From contig CAMYID010000023.1 of the NCBI GenBank assembly GCA_947258435.1, positions 124,001-188,000 of the forward strand: DNA of 64,000 nt. The letters run 5' to 3'. Source of the DNA: an uncultured Alphaproteobacteria bacterium (GTDB lineage Bacteria > Pseudomonadota > Alphaproteobacteria > UBA11222). Within the stretch, counting starts at the first letter, position 1. Each line of letters begins with the position of its first letter. The notes beneath the pieces were generated by a model that was not told the DNA's origin, made no database searches, and saw only the letters and a program-made list of their open reading frames with translations. Of this stretch, positions 26,774 to 37,303 are shown piece by piece. Position numbers and translations under genes: made by a program.

Positions 26774-26896
26774 CCGTCCTTTTATTGAGGCTCCATAAAA
26801 CTGGACCGCTCCCACCCAAAAAACACGGCCGTTCGCAATTCACGCTATCACGCTATGCTGAAAATGTTCAACAAAACACTAAGTTCTGTCTTTTTT

Positions 26897-27952
<1,056 letters not shown>

Positions 27953-27974
27953 TTAAGTTGCCTGTCACACAATA

Positions 27975-27997
27975 ACCGCCGGACCAGATCCGGCGGT
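27975..27997 (-). terminator. Hairpin between leuA and mreB
   Basis: A 9-bp perfect stem (ACCGCCGGA / TCCGGCGGT) with a five-base loop, 64 bases after the leuA stop on the leuA transcript, followed by TTATTGTG. The T run is poor, so it may be a weak terminator that leaves some read-through into mreB. Confidence 0.5.
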
Positions 27998-28060
27998 CGT
28001 CTCGTTCCTGCTGCGCACTGCACGCCGCAATATTCCACCCGTTTTCAGCCGGCACTGCCG

Positions 28061-29620
28061 CTAGACGGTTGCGGTCAACGCCACCGGCATTGTCTTGTCC
28101 CGTTTGACAAGCAGCCGGTTCAGCGCATTCACATAGGCGCGCGCACTGGCCACAAGCGTATCGGGATCCGCCCCCTGGCCGGTCACCGCCTTGCCGCTCT
28201 GCTCCAGCCTGACGCTGACTTCCGCCTGCGCATCGGTACCTTCGGTTACGGCATGCACCTGGTAAAGCTGTAAATTCGCCTCATGCGGATAGAGCTCGTG
28301 AATGGCATTGAAGATCGCATCAACCGGTCCATTGCCGGTTGCTGTGGTCTCCCGCACCTCGCCGCCAATATCGAGGGACAATGTCGCCTGTTGCGGTCCT
28401 TTTGTCCCGGCGGCAACCGCCAGCGAAACAAGCCGCATCGTCTCCTGACCACGCAGCATCTCATCGCTGACCAATGCTACAATATCTTCGTCGTAAATCT
28501 GCTTTTTCCGGTCCGCCAGTTCCTTAAAACGCACAAAGGCGTCCTGAATGGCATTCGGCCCCAGATCAAAGCCCATTTCCTCAATTTTCTTGCGGAATGC
28601 GTGCCGGCCCGAATGCTTGCCCATGACGAGCGAGCTTTGATGCACGCCGACACTTTCGGGAGTCATGATCTCATAGGTTTCAGTATGCTTCAGCATGCCG
28701 TCCTGATGGATACCGGACTCATGGGCAAACGCATTCTTGCCGACAATTGCCTTATTGTACTGCACCGGAAAGCCCGTGGCGTTCGAGACAAGCCGTGATG
28801 CCACGGTCAGCTGCTCAGACACCACACCGGTTGTATAGGGTAAACGGTCGCCCCGCACCTGCAAGGCCATGACGACCTCCTCCAACGCGGCATTACCGGC
28901 ACGTTCACCGATTCCGTTGATCGTACATTCGATCTGACCCGCGCCATTGGCAATCCCGGCCAGGGAATTGGCAACAGCAAGCCCCAGATCATTATGGCAA
29001 TGGGTCGAAAAAACCGCCTTGTCACTATTGGGAATGGTGGCGATCAGATCAGCGATCAGCTTGCCATACTCTTCCGGCGTCGCGTAACCGACCGTATCGG
29101 GAATGTTGATCGTCGTCGCCCCGCACCGGATCGCCGCATCCACACATTTGCACAGGAAATCCCACTCGGTCCGTGTCGCGTCTTCTGCAGACCATTCCAC
29201 ATCGCCGCACAGGTTCCGCGCATGTGTAACGCTTTCAACAACAGCTTCAAGCACATCTTCGGGGCTCATCTGCAGCTTGTGCTTCATATGCACAGGGCTT
29301 GTTGAGATGAATGTATGAATGCGGGGCCGGCTAGCGTGAGTGAGCGCCTCCCATGCCCTGTCAATATCCTTCAGACCCGACCGGGCGAGCCCGCAAACGA
29401 TTGATTTATCAATAATTTTTGAAACTTCGCGCACCGATTCAAAATCACCGTTCGATGCGATCGGAAAACCTGCTTCGATAACATCAACACCCATATCCTC
29501 GAGCATTTCGGCAATGCGCAGCTTTTCTTCCAACGTCATCGACGCGCCAGGCGACTGTTCACCATCGCGCAATGTCGTATCGAAGATTTTGATTGGTTTG
29601 GCGTCCTGTGTGCCGGTCAT
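28061..29620 (-). CDS. leuA: 2-isopropylmalate synthase
   Basis: A 519-residue cytoplasmic enzyme that condenses acetyl-CoA with 2-oxoisovalerate, the first step of leucine synthesis. HMGL-like TIM barrel (about 8-280) with DTTLRDGEQSPGASM near the N-terminus and metal ligands in STHCHNDLGLAVANS. The C-terminal LeuA domain for leucine feedback covers about 370-505. The ribosome binding site AAGGA lies nine bases before the ATG, and its sequence is complementary to a Leu-codon run about 110 bases upstream. Confidence 0.97.
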   Translation of the reverse strand: MTGTQDAKPIKIFDTTLRDGEQSPGASMTLEEKLRIAEMLEDMGVDVIEAGFPIASNGDFESVREVSKIIDKSIVCGLARSGLKDIDRAWEALTHASRPRIHTFISTSPVHMKHKLQMSPEDVLEAVVESVTHARNLCGDVEWSAEDATRTEWDFLCKCVDAAIRCGATTINIPDTVGYATPEEYGKLIADLIATIPNSDKAVFSTHCHNDLGLAVANSLAGIANGAGQIECTINGIGERAGNAALEEVVMALQVRGDRLPYTTGVVSEQLTVASRLVSNATGFPVQYNKAIVGKNAFAHESGIHQDGMLKHTETYEIMTPESVGVHQSSLVMGKHSGRHAFRKKIEEMGFDLGPNAIQDAFVRFKELADRKKQIYDEDIVALVSDEMLRGQETMRLVSLAVAAGTKGPQQATLSLDIGGEVRETTATGNGPVDAIFNAIHELYPHEANLQLYQVHAVTEGTDAQAEVSVRLEQSGKAVTGQGADPDTLVASARAYVNALNRLLVKRDKTMPVALTATV

Positions 29621-29629
29621 TTTCCCACT

Positions 29630-29752
29630 TCCTTATCCTTGTGCCCCGTTGCTGACAATCGTCTTGCGGGGCCTTGTCTTGTCCAGGTTTCGATCTCCCC
29701 TAAACGCCCGGCCCAAATCACAAGCCTGCCGACGCCTAGGGGCGGATAAGGA
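29630..29752 (-). promoter_or_regulatory. Candidate translational attenuator of leuA
   Basis: On the minus strand TCCTTATCC (29752-29744) is a perfect nine-base complement of GGATAAGGA (29638-29630), which contains the leuA ribosome binding site. Between them lie a 10-bp stem with two G-U pairs (29733-29742 with 29697-29706) and a 6-bp stem GCCCCG/CGGGGC (29643-29648 with 29667-29672). The upstream complement falls on the Leu-Leu-Leu-Ile codons of a short frame. No terminator T run is present, which favours control of translation. Not proven. Confidence 0.5.
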
Positions 29753-29879
29753 GAAGCTCCGGAATTAGCGCAGCACCGTGCGGAATGCAGGGAAGGTCAC
29801 CATGCACAGCAACAGGCGCAACCGCGTCGTCAAACGCCGGCCGGCCTAACCCTGGCTGCACATTGCCTCTACCCGTCAT
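29736..29879 (-). CDS. Putative leucine leader peptide
   Basis: A 47-codon frame upstream of leuA ending ALIPELLLIRP-stop. Three consecutive Leu codons and one Ile lie five to two codons before the Arg-Pro end. A weak AGGTG is about seven bases before the ATG at 29879; internal starts are possible. The body of the peptide is not Leu-rich and shows no known family, so only the tail is suggestive. If real, ribosome stalling on the Leu codons would uncover the leuA ribosome binding site. Confidence 0.4.
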   Translation of the reverse strand: MTGRGNVQPGLGRPAFDDAVAPVAVHGDLPCIPHGAALIPELLLIRP

Positions 29880-29949
29880 CAAGACACCTAATCGCTGTGG
29901 GCACCCGATTGTCCGGCTGCCCGGGCTTTCTAGTCAACTGTCTAACAAG

Positions 29950-29970
29950 CAGGTTCTGAAAACCAACCTG
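29950..29970 (-). terminator. Inverted repeat downstream of lysR
   Basis: CAGGTT, nine bases, AACCTG, followed on the minus strand by CTTGTT. It lies about 150 bases past the lysR stop in the 502-base gap before leuA. It could be a weak terminator or an operator. Apart from this and the leuA leader I see nothing in the gap. Confidence 0.3.
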
Positions 29971-30122
29971 TTGGGAAACACACTTGCCATCAATACGTAA
30001 AGGCAAGCTAAAGACCAAGCATAAATCGCATGAAAGCATCGAATCCGCAAGTCGCAAGCCAGACAAATTCTCAAACTTTTCAGGCAAATTTGTGGCATTG
30101 GCGCTGTGCGCAGTGATCAGCA

Positions 30123-31013
30123 CTAATTTATGCCACGCAGTCTTTCACGCCGACTTTGCACCAAAGTCACCACCGAATCCACCAGCAAGCGGATACGCGC
30201 AACTTCCCGCGCTTGCCAGTGCGTAACAAGCCACAATTCCTGATGCCCGACCGCATCGGGCCCTGCAATACGGGTCAACCCGGGCAACTGGTCGGCCATA
30301 AAGCACGGCAAGCAGGCAAACCCCATTGCCGATTGTACAGCGGCAAGCCGGCAGGACGCATCATTTGAACGGAAAACCACATCACTGCCGGCCGAACAAT
30401 GCCCGTTCATCCATTCCGCGGGCCCGGATGCCGGCTCGTCATGGGCAAAGCCGATCAGGGGGAGTCTGGCGATATCAAGCGGGCCGCGCCCGCGCCGCGC
30501 CAAGAGTTCAGCCGCCCCATAAAGACCGTAACCTATCTCGCTCAGCTTGCGGGTCAGCATATCCCCCTGCACCGGCGCGCCATAGCACAGAGCCGCATCA
30601 AGATTGCTCAGCGCCGTCGGCGGCAGGCCACGGATGGTGGACAATTCCACAAGCAGGGCCGGCTGTTCGATCCGCAACTGACGCAGACGCGGCGCAAGAA
30701 AATAGCCGGCAAATGCAGCCGGCGCCGCAAGCTGCACGCGCAGCTCAGTCCCCGCGCCATCTTCCCCGAAACCACGCTCGATCCCGGCAAGGCGCTGCTG
30801 CACCGGCCGCAATGCGGTAACAAGCCCCGCCCCCTCTTCTGTCAGTTGATAGCCCGCCCTGCCACGCACGAACAGACGCACCCCGACCGCTTTCTCCAGC
30901 GCGGAGATACGCCGCAATACAGTAGATGCATTAACTTCCAACGCCTCCGCCGCGGCCGTCAGACTACCTGAATCCGCTACAGCGAGCGCAAAACGCAAAT
31001 CGTCCCAATTCAT
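30123..31013 (-). CDS. LysR-family transcriptional regulator
   Basis: A 296-residue regulator. Winged helix: WDDLRFALAVADSGSLTAAAEAL and VNASTVLRRISALEK (about 3-45), typical of the short-effector-binding LysR branch that has Thr-Val in the recognition helix. The effector domain covers about 90-285. I chose ATG 31013 because it opens with the family MNWDDLRF; an upstream TTG has no support. It lies 98 bases after the enoyl-CoA hydratase-like gene on the same strand and may regulate it. Confidence 0.85.
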   Translation of the reverse strand: MNWDDLRFALAVADSGSLTAAAEALEVNASTVLRRISALEKAVGVRLFVRGRAGYQLTEEGAGLVTALRPVQQRLAGIERGFGEDGAGTELRVQLAAPAAFAGYFLAPRLRQLRIEQPALLVELSTIRGLPPTALSNLDAALCYGAPVQGDMLTRKLSEIGYGLYGAAELLARRGRGPLDIARLPLIGFAHDEPASGPAEWMNGHCSAGSDVVFRSNDASCRLAAVQSAMGFACLPCFMADQLPGLTRIAGPDAVGHQELWLVTHWQAREVARIRLLVDSVVTLVQSRRERLRGIN

Positions 31014-31111
31014 GCCACCAACCAATTGCAGGAAAGCAAAACTTTATTGCGTTTTTACAGCAATTGGTCTTCGGAAGATACCGAAAGCGGTCGCACGGGC
31101 AGAACAGAGGG

Positions 31112-31900
31112 TTAAATACCCCTGAATTGCGGCTTTCTTTTTTCCATGAAAGCGCGGCGGCCTTCGCGATAATCCTCACTAGCAAAGCAGTCAAAGACCA
31201 GGGAATCGCACCGTGCCGCGTTAAAGTCCCCTGATGCCTGCTGGATTTCGGCAATTGTCTGTTTAACTGCCGTGATCGTTAGGGGCGCGTTCTCGGCAAT
31301 CATGGCGCAATAGTCGCGCGTCACATCACGCAGCTCCGCGCGCGGCACAATACGGTTGATCAGACCGATTTCGAGCGCCTCTGCCGAAGAAAACTGGCGC
31401 GCTGTGAAGAATATTTCTTTCGCCGCCGCCGGGCCGACGAGATTGAGCAGACTGCGCACTCCACTATGCCGGTAGCCGAGCCCAAGCCGCGCGGCAGGCA
31501 CGGCAAACCGCGCATGGTCGCTTGCAATGCGCATATCGCAGGACACCGCAAGCCCGACACCACCGCCCATGCAAATGCCATTGATCATCGCAATGACAGG
31601 CTTGTTACAACCCGCGACCGCCGCCATCGCGGCATCCACATCATCCTCATAGCGCGCAACACCTTCCGGCGTTGCGCGCAATGTCTCAAATTCGGAAATG
31701 TCGGCACCTGAAACGAACGCCTTGTCGCCGCCCCCCTCCAGCACGATGACGCGGATATCCCGATCACACGCCCATCGCTCAATCAGGGGGGGCAATGCCT
31801 GCCACATATCAAGCGACATCGCATTGAACCGCGCCTGATTGTTCAGGGTAATCCAGCCAATAGCCCCGTCCTTCCGGCCTACAACGCGTTCGGCATCCAT
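31112..31900 (-). CDS. Enoyl-CoA hydratase-related protein
   Basis: A 262-residue crotonase-fold protein with the oxyanion segment AFVSGADISEF (about 61-71) and GICMGGGVGLAVSCDMRIA (about 108-126). At the first catalytic position the family Glu is not seen (PAARLGLGYR), so it may be an isomerase, a decarboxylase or a hydratase with altered chemistry. GGAAAAG lies before the ATG. It is downstream of the CoA-transferase on the same strand (72 bases), so the two probably act in one acyl-CoA pathway. Confidence 0.85.
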   Translation of the reverse strand: MDAERVVGRKDGAIGWITLNNQARFNAMSLDMWQALPPLIERWACDRDIRVIVLEGGGDKAFVSGADISEFETLRATPEGVARYEDDVDAAMAAVAGCNKPVIAMINGICMGGGVGLAVSCDMRIASDHARFAVPAARLGLGYRHSGVRSLLNLVGPAAAKEIFFTARQFSSAEALEIGLINRIVPRAELRDVTRDYCAMIAENAPLTITAVKQTIAEIQQASGDFNAARCDSLVFDCFASEDYREGRRAFMEKRKPQFRGI

Positions 31901-31972
31901 ATAATCTTTTCCATTTTACTGTAAGTCGTTCGACCGGCCTGACAGATCCGTGCCGGCGGGACCGCATCGCAA

Positions 31973-33193
31973 CTAGATTATGCCCCGCGCGCGATAGTCG
32001 GCAATGGCATCGGGATCAACCCCTGCCTCGCTCAGCACTGCATCTGTATGCGCCCCCTGTTCGGGCGTCGCATTGATGATTTTAGACGGTGTGCGGGACA
32101 GCTTCACGCCCTGCCCGACCAGACGGATTTCCCCCATATCCGGATGCGAAACCGGCACGGCCATTCCCAGATGCTGCACCTGCGGATCATCAAATACCTG
32201 TTTGATATCATTGATCGGCCCACAGGGTACACCCGCCATATTGAAATCCTCCACCCATTCCGCGCTGGTCCTGGCGATCACAATCTCCTGAATGATGGCA
32301 TTGATACCGTCACGGTTTTTCGACCGCGCGCGCGGGGTGGCATAGTCAGGATCGCTCAACAGATCCTCACGCCCGATCACAGCGCAAAAACGCCTGTAGA
32401 TTGCATCCCCTGTCGCGGCGATATTGATGTAGCCGTCTTTTGTCTGAAACACGCCGGTCGGGATGCCAACAGGGTGATTATTGCCGGCCTGCGGCGGAAT
32501 GGTCCCGTCAATCAGATAGCGGGTGGCCTGAAAATCCAGCATCGCCACCTGCGCCTGCAGCAAAGATGACTGGACCCACTGCCCCTCGCCCGAGACTTCG
32601 CGCTCAAGCAGCGCAATCAGAATTCCCTGAGCACAGTAAAGCCCCGCCGTCAGGTCGGCAACAGGAATACCCGCCCGCACCGGCCCCTGCCCCGGCAGGC
32701 CGGTGATCGACATCAGCCCCCCCATCCCCTGTGCAATCTGGTCAAAGCCCGGACGCTTGCCATAGGGGCCATCTTCGCCAAAGCCTGAAATGCTTGCATA
32801 GACCAGCCGCGGATTGACTGCGCGCAGGCTCTCATAATCAACACCCAGCCGGTGCTTTACTTCGGGCCGGTAATTTTCGACCACAACATCCGCATCCGCC
32901 ACCAGCTTTTTAAGGAGCTCGACCCCGTCGGGTTCCTTCAGATTCAGGGTCATCGCGCGTTTGTTTCGATGCAGATTCTGGAAGTCGGAACTCTTGCGTG
33001 ACCCGCCCAGCCCGTCATCCACATGGGCGGTACGCGGTGCTTCGATCTTTATGACATCAGCCCCCCAATCGGCGAGCTGTCTGACGGCGGTCGGCCCGGC
33101 GCGCACCCGTGTCAGGTCAAGCACCCTGAAGCGCGCAAGCGGACCTTGCCAGTTACCCTCACATCCCCCGGCCTGCTCCGCACCCGTCACCAT
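31973..33193 (-). CDS. CaiB/BaiF-family CoA-transferase
   Basis: A 406-residue class III CoA-transferase. The catalytic Asp fits Asp180 in AGIPVADLTAGLY, and the N-terminal VLDLTRVRAGPTAVRQLADWGADVIKIEAP segment (about 24-53; shown here as VLDLTR...VIKIEAP) is typical. It would move CoA between carboxylic acids without covalent energy input. The first 20 residues are variable, so the start is tentative. With the crotonase downstream it forms a small degradation unit for an unknown acid. Confidence 0.88.
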   Translation of the reverse strand: MVTGAEQAGGCEGNWQGPLARFRVLDLTRVRAGPTAVRQLADWGADVIKIEAPRTAHVDDGLGGSRKSSDFQNLHRNKRAMTLNLKEPDGVELLKKLVADADVVVENYRPEVKHRLGVDYESLRAVNPRLVYASISGFGEDGPYGKRPGFDQIAQGMGGLMSITGLPGQGPVRAGIPVADLTAGLYCAQGILIALLEREVSGEGQWVQSSLLQAQVAMLDFQATRYLIDGTIPPQAGNNHPVGIPTGVFQTKDGYINIAATGDAIYRRFCAVIGREDLLSDPDYATPRARSKNRDGINAIIQEIVIARTSAEWVEDFNMAGVPCGPINDIKQVFDDPQVQHLGMAVPVSHPDMGEIRLVGQGVKLSRTPSKIINATPEQGAHTDAVLSEAGVDPDAIADYRARGII

Positions 33194-33275
33194 CGGCTCC
33201 CCCGATCATTTCTTGTCGTTTTCAATTCTGCCGCGCTGCGACAAGGGCTGCCCGCCAGATCGCCGCGGCTAATCG

Positions 33276-34052
33276 TTATTTGCGCGCGCGCTGCCCGAAC
33301 AGGGTTGCGCGTGCCTTTTCGTTGGTGCGCAGATCAGCCTTCTGACGCCAGTCGAGTCCGGCTTCAAATCCGCGCTGCACGGCAGGTCGTTCGCGGATCC
33401 GCTCGAACCACTTTTTCAGATACCTGAACTCATCGAGATCCTGCCCCTGGTTTTTCCAGGGCACGACCCAGGGCCAGATCGCCATATCTGCAATGGAGTA
33501 TTTTCCCGCAATGAAATCATTGGTTCGCAGTTGCTTGTTCAGCACCCCGTAGAGCCGGTTGACCTCATCGGTATAACGATCAATCGCATAGGGGATTTTA
33601 TCCTTGGAATATTGCCGGAAATGATGCGCCTGCCCGGCCATCGGCCCAAGCCCGCCCATCTGCCAGAACAACCACTGATCGACAGCAACACGCGCACGTG
33701 TCGCCTTGGGATAAAATCTCCCGGTCTTGTTGCCCAGATACTGCAAAATCGCGCCAGATTCGAAAACCGAGATCGGCTTACCGCCGGGGCCTGCCGGATC
33801 GACAATCGCCGGCATTCTGTTATTGGGAGAAATTTTCAGAAAAGAACGCTTGAACTGATCGCCGGCGCCAATATTTACCGGAATAAGATTGTAGGGCAGT
33901 TTCGCTTCTTCACAGAAGATCGAAACTTTCCAGCCATTGGGCGTTGGCCAGTAATAGAGATCAATTGGCTTTTGCGCCTTGGCTGTTGTCTGTCGCGCGC
34001 TAACCGTTTTCTTGCTTTGCGATTTGGCTTTTGCGGTGCGGCTTGTGCTCAT
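33276..34052 (-). CDS. Glutathione S-transferase, Nu-class-like
   Basis: A 258-residue GST. The thioredoxin-fold domain (about 30-110) has YYWPTPNGWKVSIFCEEA, the TPNG motif used by YfcG/YghU-type enzymes that act as disulfide reductases with glutathione. The helical domain covers about 118-235. The first 27 residues are rich in Lys, Ser and Ala and are not part of the fold; a later start is possible but no ATG lies at the domain edge. Possible roles are disulfide reduction or organic peroxide detoxification. Confidence 0.85.
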   Translation of the reverse strand: MSTSRTAKAKSQSKKTVSARQTTAKAQKPIDLYYWPTPNGWKVSIFCEEAKLPYNLIPVNIGAGDQFKRSFLKISPNNRMPAIVDPAGPGGKPISVFESGAILQYLGNKTGRFYPKATRARVAVDQWLFWQMGGLGPMAGQAHHFRQYSKDKIPYAIDRYTDEVNRLYGVLNKQLRTNDFIAGKYSIADMAIWPWVVPWKNQGQDLDEFRYLKKWFERIRERPAVQRGFEAGLDWRQKADLRTNEKARATLFGQRARK

Positions 34053-34172
34053 CAGTTGCGTCCCCTGTCTGAGTTATTCGCTGCGCTCTCTTATCACCGA
34101 ACGCAGCATAGGTTGGCATTATGGCAAACTGCAACCCATGCATGACTGCCGAAGACATCAATTCATGCAATT

Positions 34173-35591
34173 TCATGCGGCGATACGCACAACCCGATTT
34201 GATGGGAAGATGATCCGTGCTGTGGTTCCCTCACCTTGCTGACTTTCCAGCTGAAGGCACCCGCCATGGGCTGTGATCATCGTTTCCACAATCGCAAGCC
34301 CCAGCCCTGATCCTTCCGTACCCGACGCAATCGCGCGTTCAGTTCGCGTGAAGGCTTTCCTCACCTGTCGCAACTCATCCACCGACATCCCCGCCCCGTT
34401 GTCGGACACCGCAACAACAAACTCGCCTGAAGAAGACAGCGAGGCGGCAATCGCAACCGTGCCACCTTCCCCGCTATACTTCAGGGCATTGCCGATCAGG
34501 TTCAGCATAATCTGTTTGACGCGCATCGGATCGGCCAAAACCGGGGGCAAGTCAGGCTCGAGCGTGATGCGGAGACTGATCTGCTGCGACTGCGCGACAT
34601 CGCGCAGGATATGACAGGCATCCTCGACAATCGGCGCGATATCCAGCTCTTCTTCCACCAGCCGCAATTTGCCTGCATCCGCCTGGGATATATCCAGCAG
34701 CTGATTGATAAGCGACAGCAAATGCTGTCCCGAAGCATGAATATCCTCGGCATATTCAGTGTAGCGCGGATCCCCGACCGCCCCCCAAAGCTGCTGCTTC
34801 AGGACATCGGAAAAACCAAGAATGGCGTTCAGTGGCGTCCGTAATTCATGGCTGATATTGGCCAGAAATTCGCTTTTTGCGCGATCCGCATTCTCCGCAT
34901 TGGTGCGCGCCTTGTTCAGAACCTGATTGGCGTCAATGAGCTTATGCGCCAGCGCCTGGTTGGTTGCGGCAAGTTCGATGGATTTGCGTACTGTATCCCC
35001 GATCGAGATCGCAACCCTAGTCGTGACCGCCGCATAAAGAGCGGTAAAAACAACGATAATTGCAATCTGATCGGAAAGTACCGAAAAAGAGGCGGCCCAT
35101 AAAACAACCAGCAGGCCACCGACAAATGAAAAATACCCTGGCATGAAGATTCCGACAGGGGTCGTCCCGACCATAAGGCCGCCCAATGTAAACAGGTAAA
35201 GCAGAGCACAGAATTGAAGCTCGGGCGCCAGAAAAAGGAACGCGCCGGCACCTTGCGCCGCGCCGCCGAGTATATTGGTTCCGCAAAATGACCAGCGCCA
35301 GACAGTCGGTGATGTGTATGGCCCGATACGGTTTTTGAAGAAATAAACCGTACTGAGGGAGAGACCGTTCGCGATGACAACGCCACAGAACCATAATTCG
35401 ACAAAGGCATAGCCGTCGAACCAGCCAATGACCGCCATCAGCAACCCACATAACGTGTTGCCGATCAGCAGCGAGGGACGGTTACGATAAAGGGTCTCGA
35501 ATCGCGCTTGCTCTGCATCGAACCTCTTGGGAGTACCGTCTTCACAATGCGCATCCATGCCCGTTGCTGCCTGTGGCGACAGGGTTGTCAT
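34173..35591 (-). CDS. Membrane sensor histidine kinase
   Basis: A 472-residue kinase. About six membrane helices in the N-terminal half (43-200) with no large periplasmic domain, a coiled coil (205-240), a HisKA domain with phospho-His248 in [17 protein letters not shown], and a HATPase domain with N box MLNLIGNALKYS, G1 DNGAGM and G2 GSGLGLAI. The DHp region ([21 protein letters not shown]) resembles PleC/DivJ/PdhS cell-cycle kinases. No response regulator lies beside it. Its membrane domain probably senses something within or near the bilayer. Confidence 0.88.
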   Translation of the reverse strand: MTTLSPQAATGMDAHCEDGTPKRFDAEQARFETLYRNRPSLLIGNTLCGLLMAVIGWFDGYAFVELWFCGVVIANGLSLSTVYFFKNRIGPYTSPTVWRWSFCGTNILGGAAQGAGAFLFLAPELQFCALLYLFTLGGLMVGTTPVGIFMPGYFSFVGGLLVVLWAASFSVLSDQIAIIVVFTALYAAVTTRVAISIGDTVRKSIELAATNQALAHKLIDANQVLNKARTNAENADRAKSEFLANISHELRTPLNAILGFSDVLKQQLWGAVGDPRYTEYAEDIHASGQHLLSLINQLLDISQADAGKLRLVEEELDIAPIVEDACHILRDVAQSQQISLRITLEPDLPPVLADPMRVKQIMLNLIGNALKYSGEGGTVAIAASLSSSGEFVVAVSDNGAGMSVDELRQVRKAFTRTERAIASGTEGSGLGLAIVETMITAHGGCLQLESQQGEGTTARIIFPSNRVVRIAA

Positions 35592-35758
35592 GACGCAAGG
35601 ATTTCGGTTGGCACCGCAACCGCGATGATACGCAACTTAACCTGTTTACCAGAAACCAAGAAATTCCCCCCACTCGGATTTTCAGCTAAAACCGGTTTGC
35701 CTGACCATGGTACAACACACCGCAGCCTGCCAATATGATCAAATTTGAAGGGCTTTGG

Positions 35759-37168
35759 TTAATAATTACTTTCATTTTTCCCGGCTTGTGCTGGCGCTTG
35801 AAATATTGCACGCGCGACGGTCCCTTGCCCAACGCGACTGGAAAGCTCGAAACGCCCTCCATGGGCTTCCATAATCGCCTTCACAATCGGCAGCCCAAGG
35901 CCGGTCCCCTCACTGGTACAGTGTTCAGCCCGCTGATTGCGGCCAAATACAGAAAGCGCCACATCAATCTCTTCCTCCGTCATACCCGAACCATCGTCGG
36001 CGACCTGCAAGACCGGCTCCCCCTTGCGCGTATATTCGGTGCTGACTGTTACATGGCTGCGCTCAGGACAATATTTGACCGCATTGGCCAGCAAGTTTAC
36101 CAGCACCTGCTTTACCCGAACGGGATCGGCCCATAATTGCGGAAAATCTTCCGGAACCTGCAGCGATACCGCAATTGATCTGGCAGCCGCCTGATCATGC
36201 AAAAGAACATAGCTCTCCTCAGCCAGTTGCGCGACATTCACCGCTTCCGGCGATACGGACAGTTTACCTGCCTCGGCGCGCGAGATATCCAGAATTTCAT
36301 TGATGAGCCTGAGCAGATGGTCGCCTGACTGCTGAATATATCGTGCATAGTTGCGCAACTTCTCAGTATTTTTTGGGACATCGGGCATATCGCTCAGAAT
36401 TTCTGCAAATCCCAGTATCGCGTTTAATGGCGTACGCAGTTCGTGGCTCATATTCGTCAGGAAAGCGCTTTTGGCATGATTGGCCCGCTCTGCCTCAAGC
36501 TTCGCCTGAACCGCCTGATTGCTGGATTCAACCGCCTGCCTGGCAAGCAAGGTGTTGTAGACAGAAGTATAAAAAGACCGACTCAGGGCACGCCCGATGA
36601 TCAGCGAAACAATCGTCGAACCGATGACCGTCAGCGTACCGACACCCAGAATGAGCCAGGATTGTTCACTGTTCAGCCATATGCACCGCGCAGCAAAAGG
36701 GATAAAACCGCCAATAGCTAATGCCGCAAAGCCCTTGAAGAAGATGCCGGCGGGCACAGCGGTTATGGACAGGCTGGCCAGTAGCAAAAGAAAAAAATAG
36801 GCCGAACCGTCCAGCGTCTCGTTAAAATACAGCCAGCTACCGCTACCCCAGGCCAGTCCGGTGCAAAGATTCGTCAGGTAAAAAAGCCGATACCAGACGC
36901 GATCTGGCCATCGCAAGGCCGCGCGACGACGAAACATGAGTGCGCTGCCCACCCCTGCCGCAGCGCAGATAGTGACAGTAATGAACCAGGCAGAAATCCA
37001 TATCGCCTGCCCCGCATTCCAGTTCAGATAGGCGATGGGCGCAGCCACCAGACTGCCCAGAGAAACGATAACGAGACGGTTTTGATAGATCACCTGCAGG
37101 CGGATCTGGCTGACCTTTTCGTCAATCCCGGAACGATCCAGCAATTCATCTGCCGCCGCCTCAGACAT
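35759..37168 (-). CDS. Membrane sensor histidine kinase, paralogue of the next gene
   Basis: A 469-residue kinase with the same layout as the kinase 167 bases downstream: about six membrane helices (32-195), a coiled coil (205-235), HisKA with His242 in [18 protein letters not shown], and HATPase with VNLLANAVKY, DDGSGM and GTGLGLPI. The match suggests a tandem duplication that has since diverged. I chose ATG 37168 (AGGGG ten bases upstream), which aligns with its paralogue; an ATG at 37273 would add 35 residues without family support. Confidence 0.85.
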   Translation of the reverse strand: MSEAAADELLDRSGIDEKVSQIRLQVIYQNRLVIVSLGSLVAAPIAYLNWNAGQAIWISAWFITVTICAAAGVGSALMFRRRAALRWPDRVWYRLFYLTNLCTGLAWGSGSWLYFNETLDGSAYFFLLLLASLSITAVPAGIFFKGFAALAIGGFIPFAARCIWLNSEQSWLILGVGTLTVIGSTIVSLIIGRALSRSFYTSVYNTLLARQAVESSNQAVQAKLEAERANHAKSAFLTNMSHELRTPLNAILGFAEILSDMPDVPKNTEKLRNYARYIQQSGDHLLRLINEILDISRAEAGKLSVSPEAVNVAQLAEESYVLLHDQAAARSIAVSLQVPEDFPQLWADPVRVKQVLVNLLANAVKYCPERSHVTVSTEYTRKGEPVLQVADDGSGMTEEEIDVALSVFGRNQRAEHCTSEGTGLGLPIVKAIMEAHGGRFELSSRVGQGTVARAIFQAPAQAGKNESNY

Positions 37169-37303
37169 TCCAAACTGACCCCTGTTCCTGATCCAGGTCT
37201 GAGCGACAGATGCAGGCCCCGACAAAACCACCCGCTGCCCGCAAACAGCCAACAGTCTGCGCCCGTCGATCATTTTAGGTGCATGGCCGCGATCTGCGGC
37301 AAG

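Noticed and set aside
29765-29803. A 12-residue frame (MVTFPAFRTVLR) in the leuA leader
   Set aside because: It has only one Leu codon and does not reach the region complementary to the ribosome binding site.
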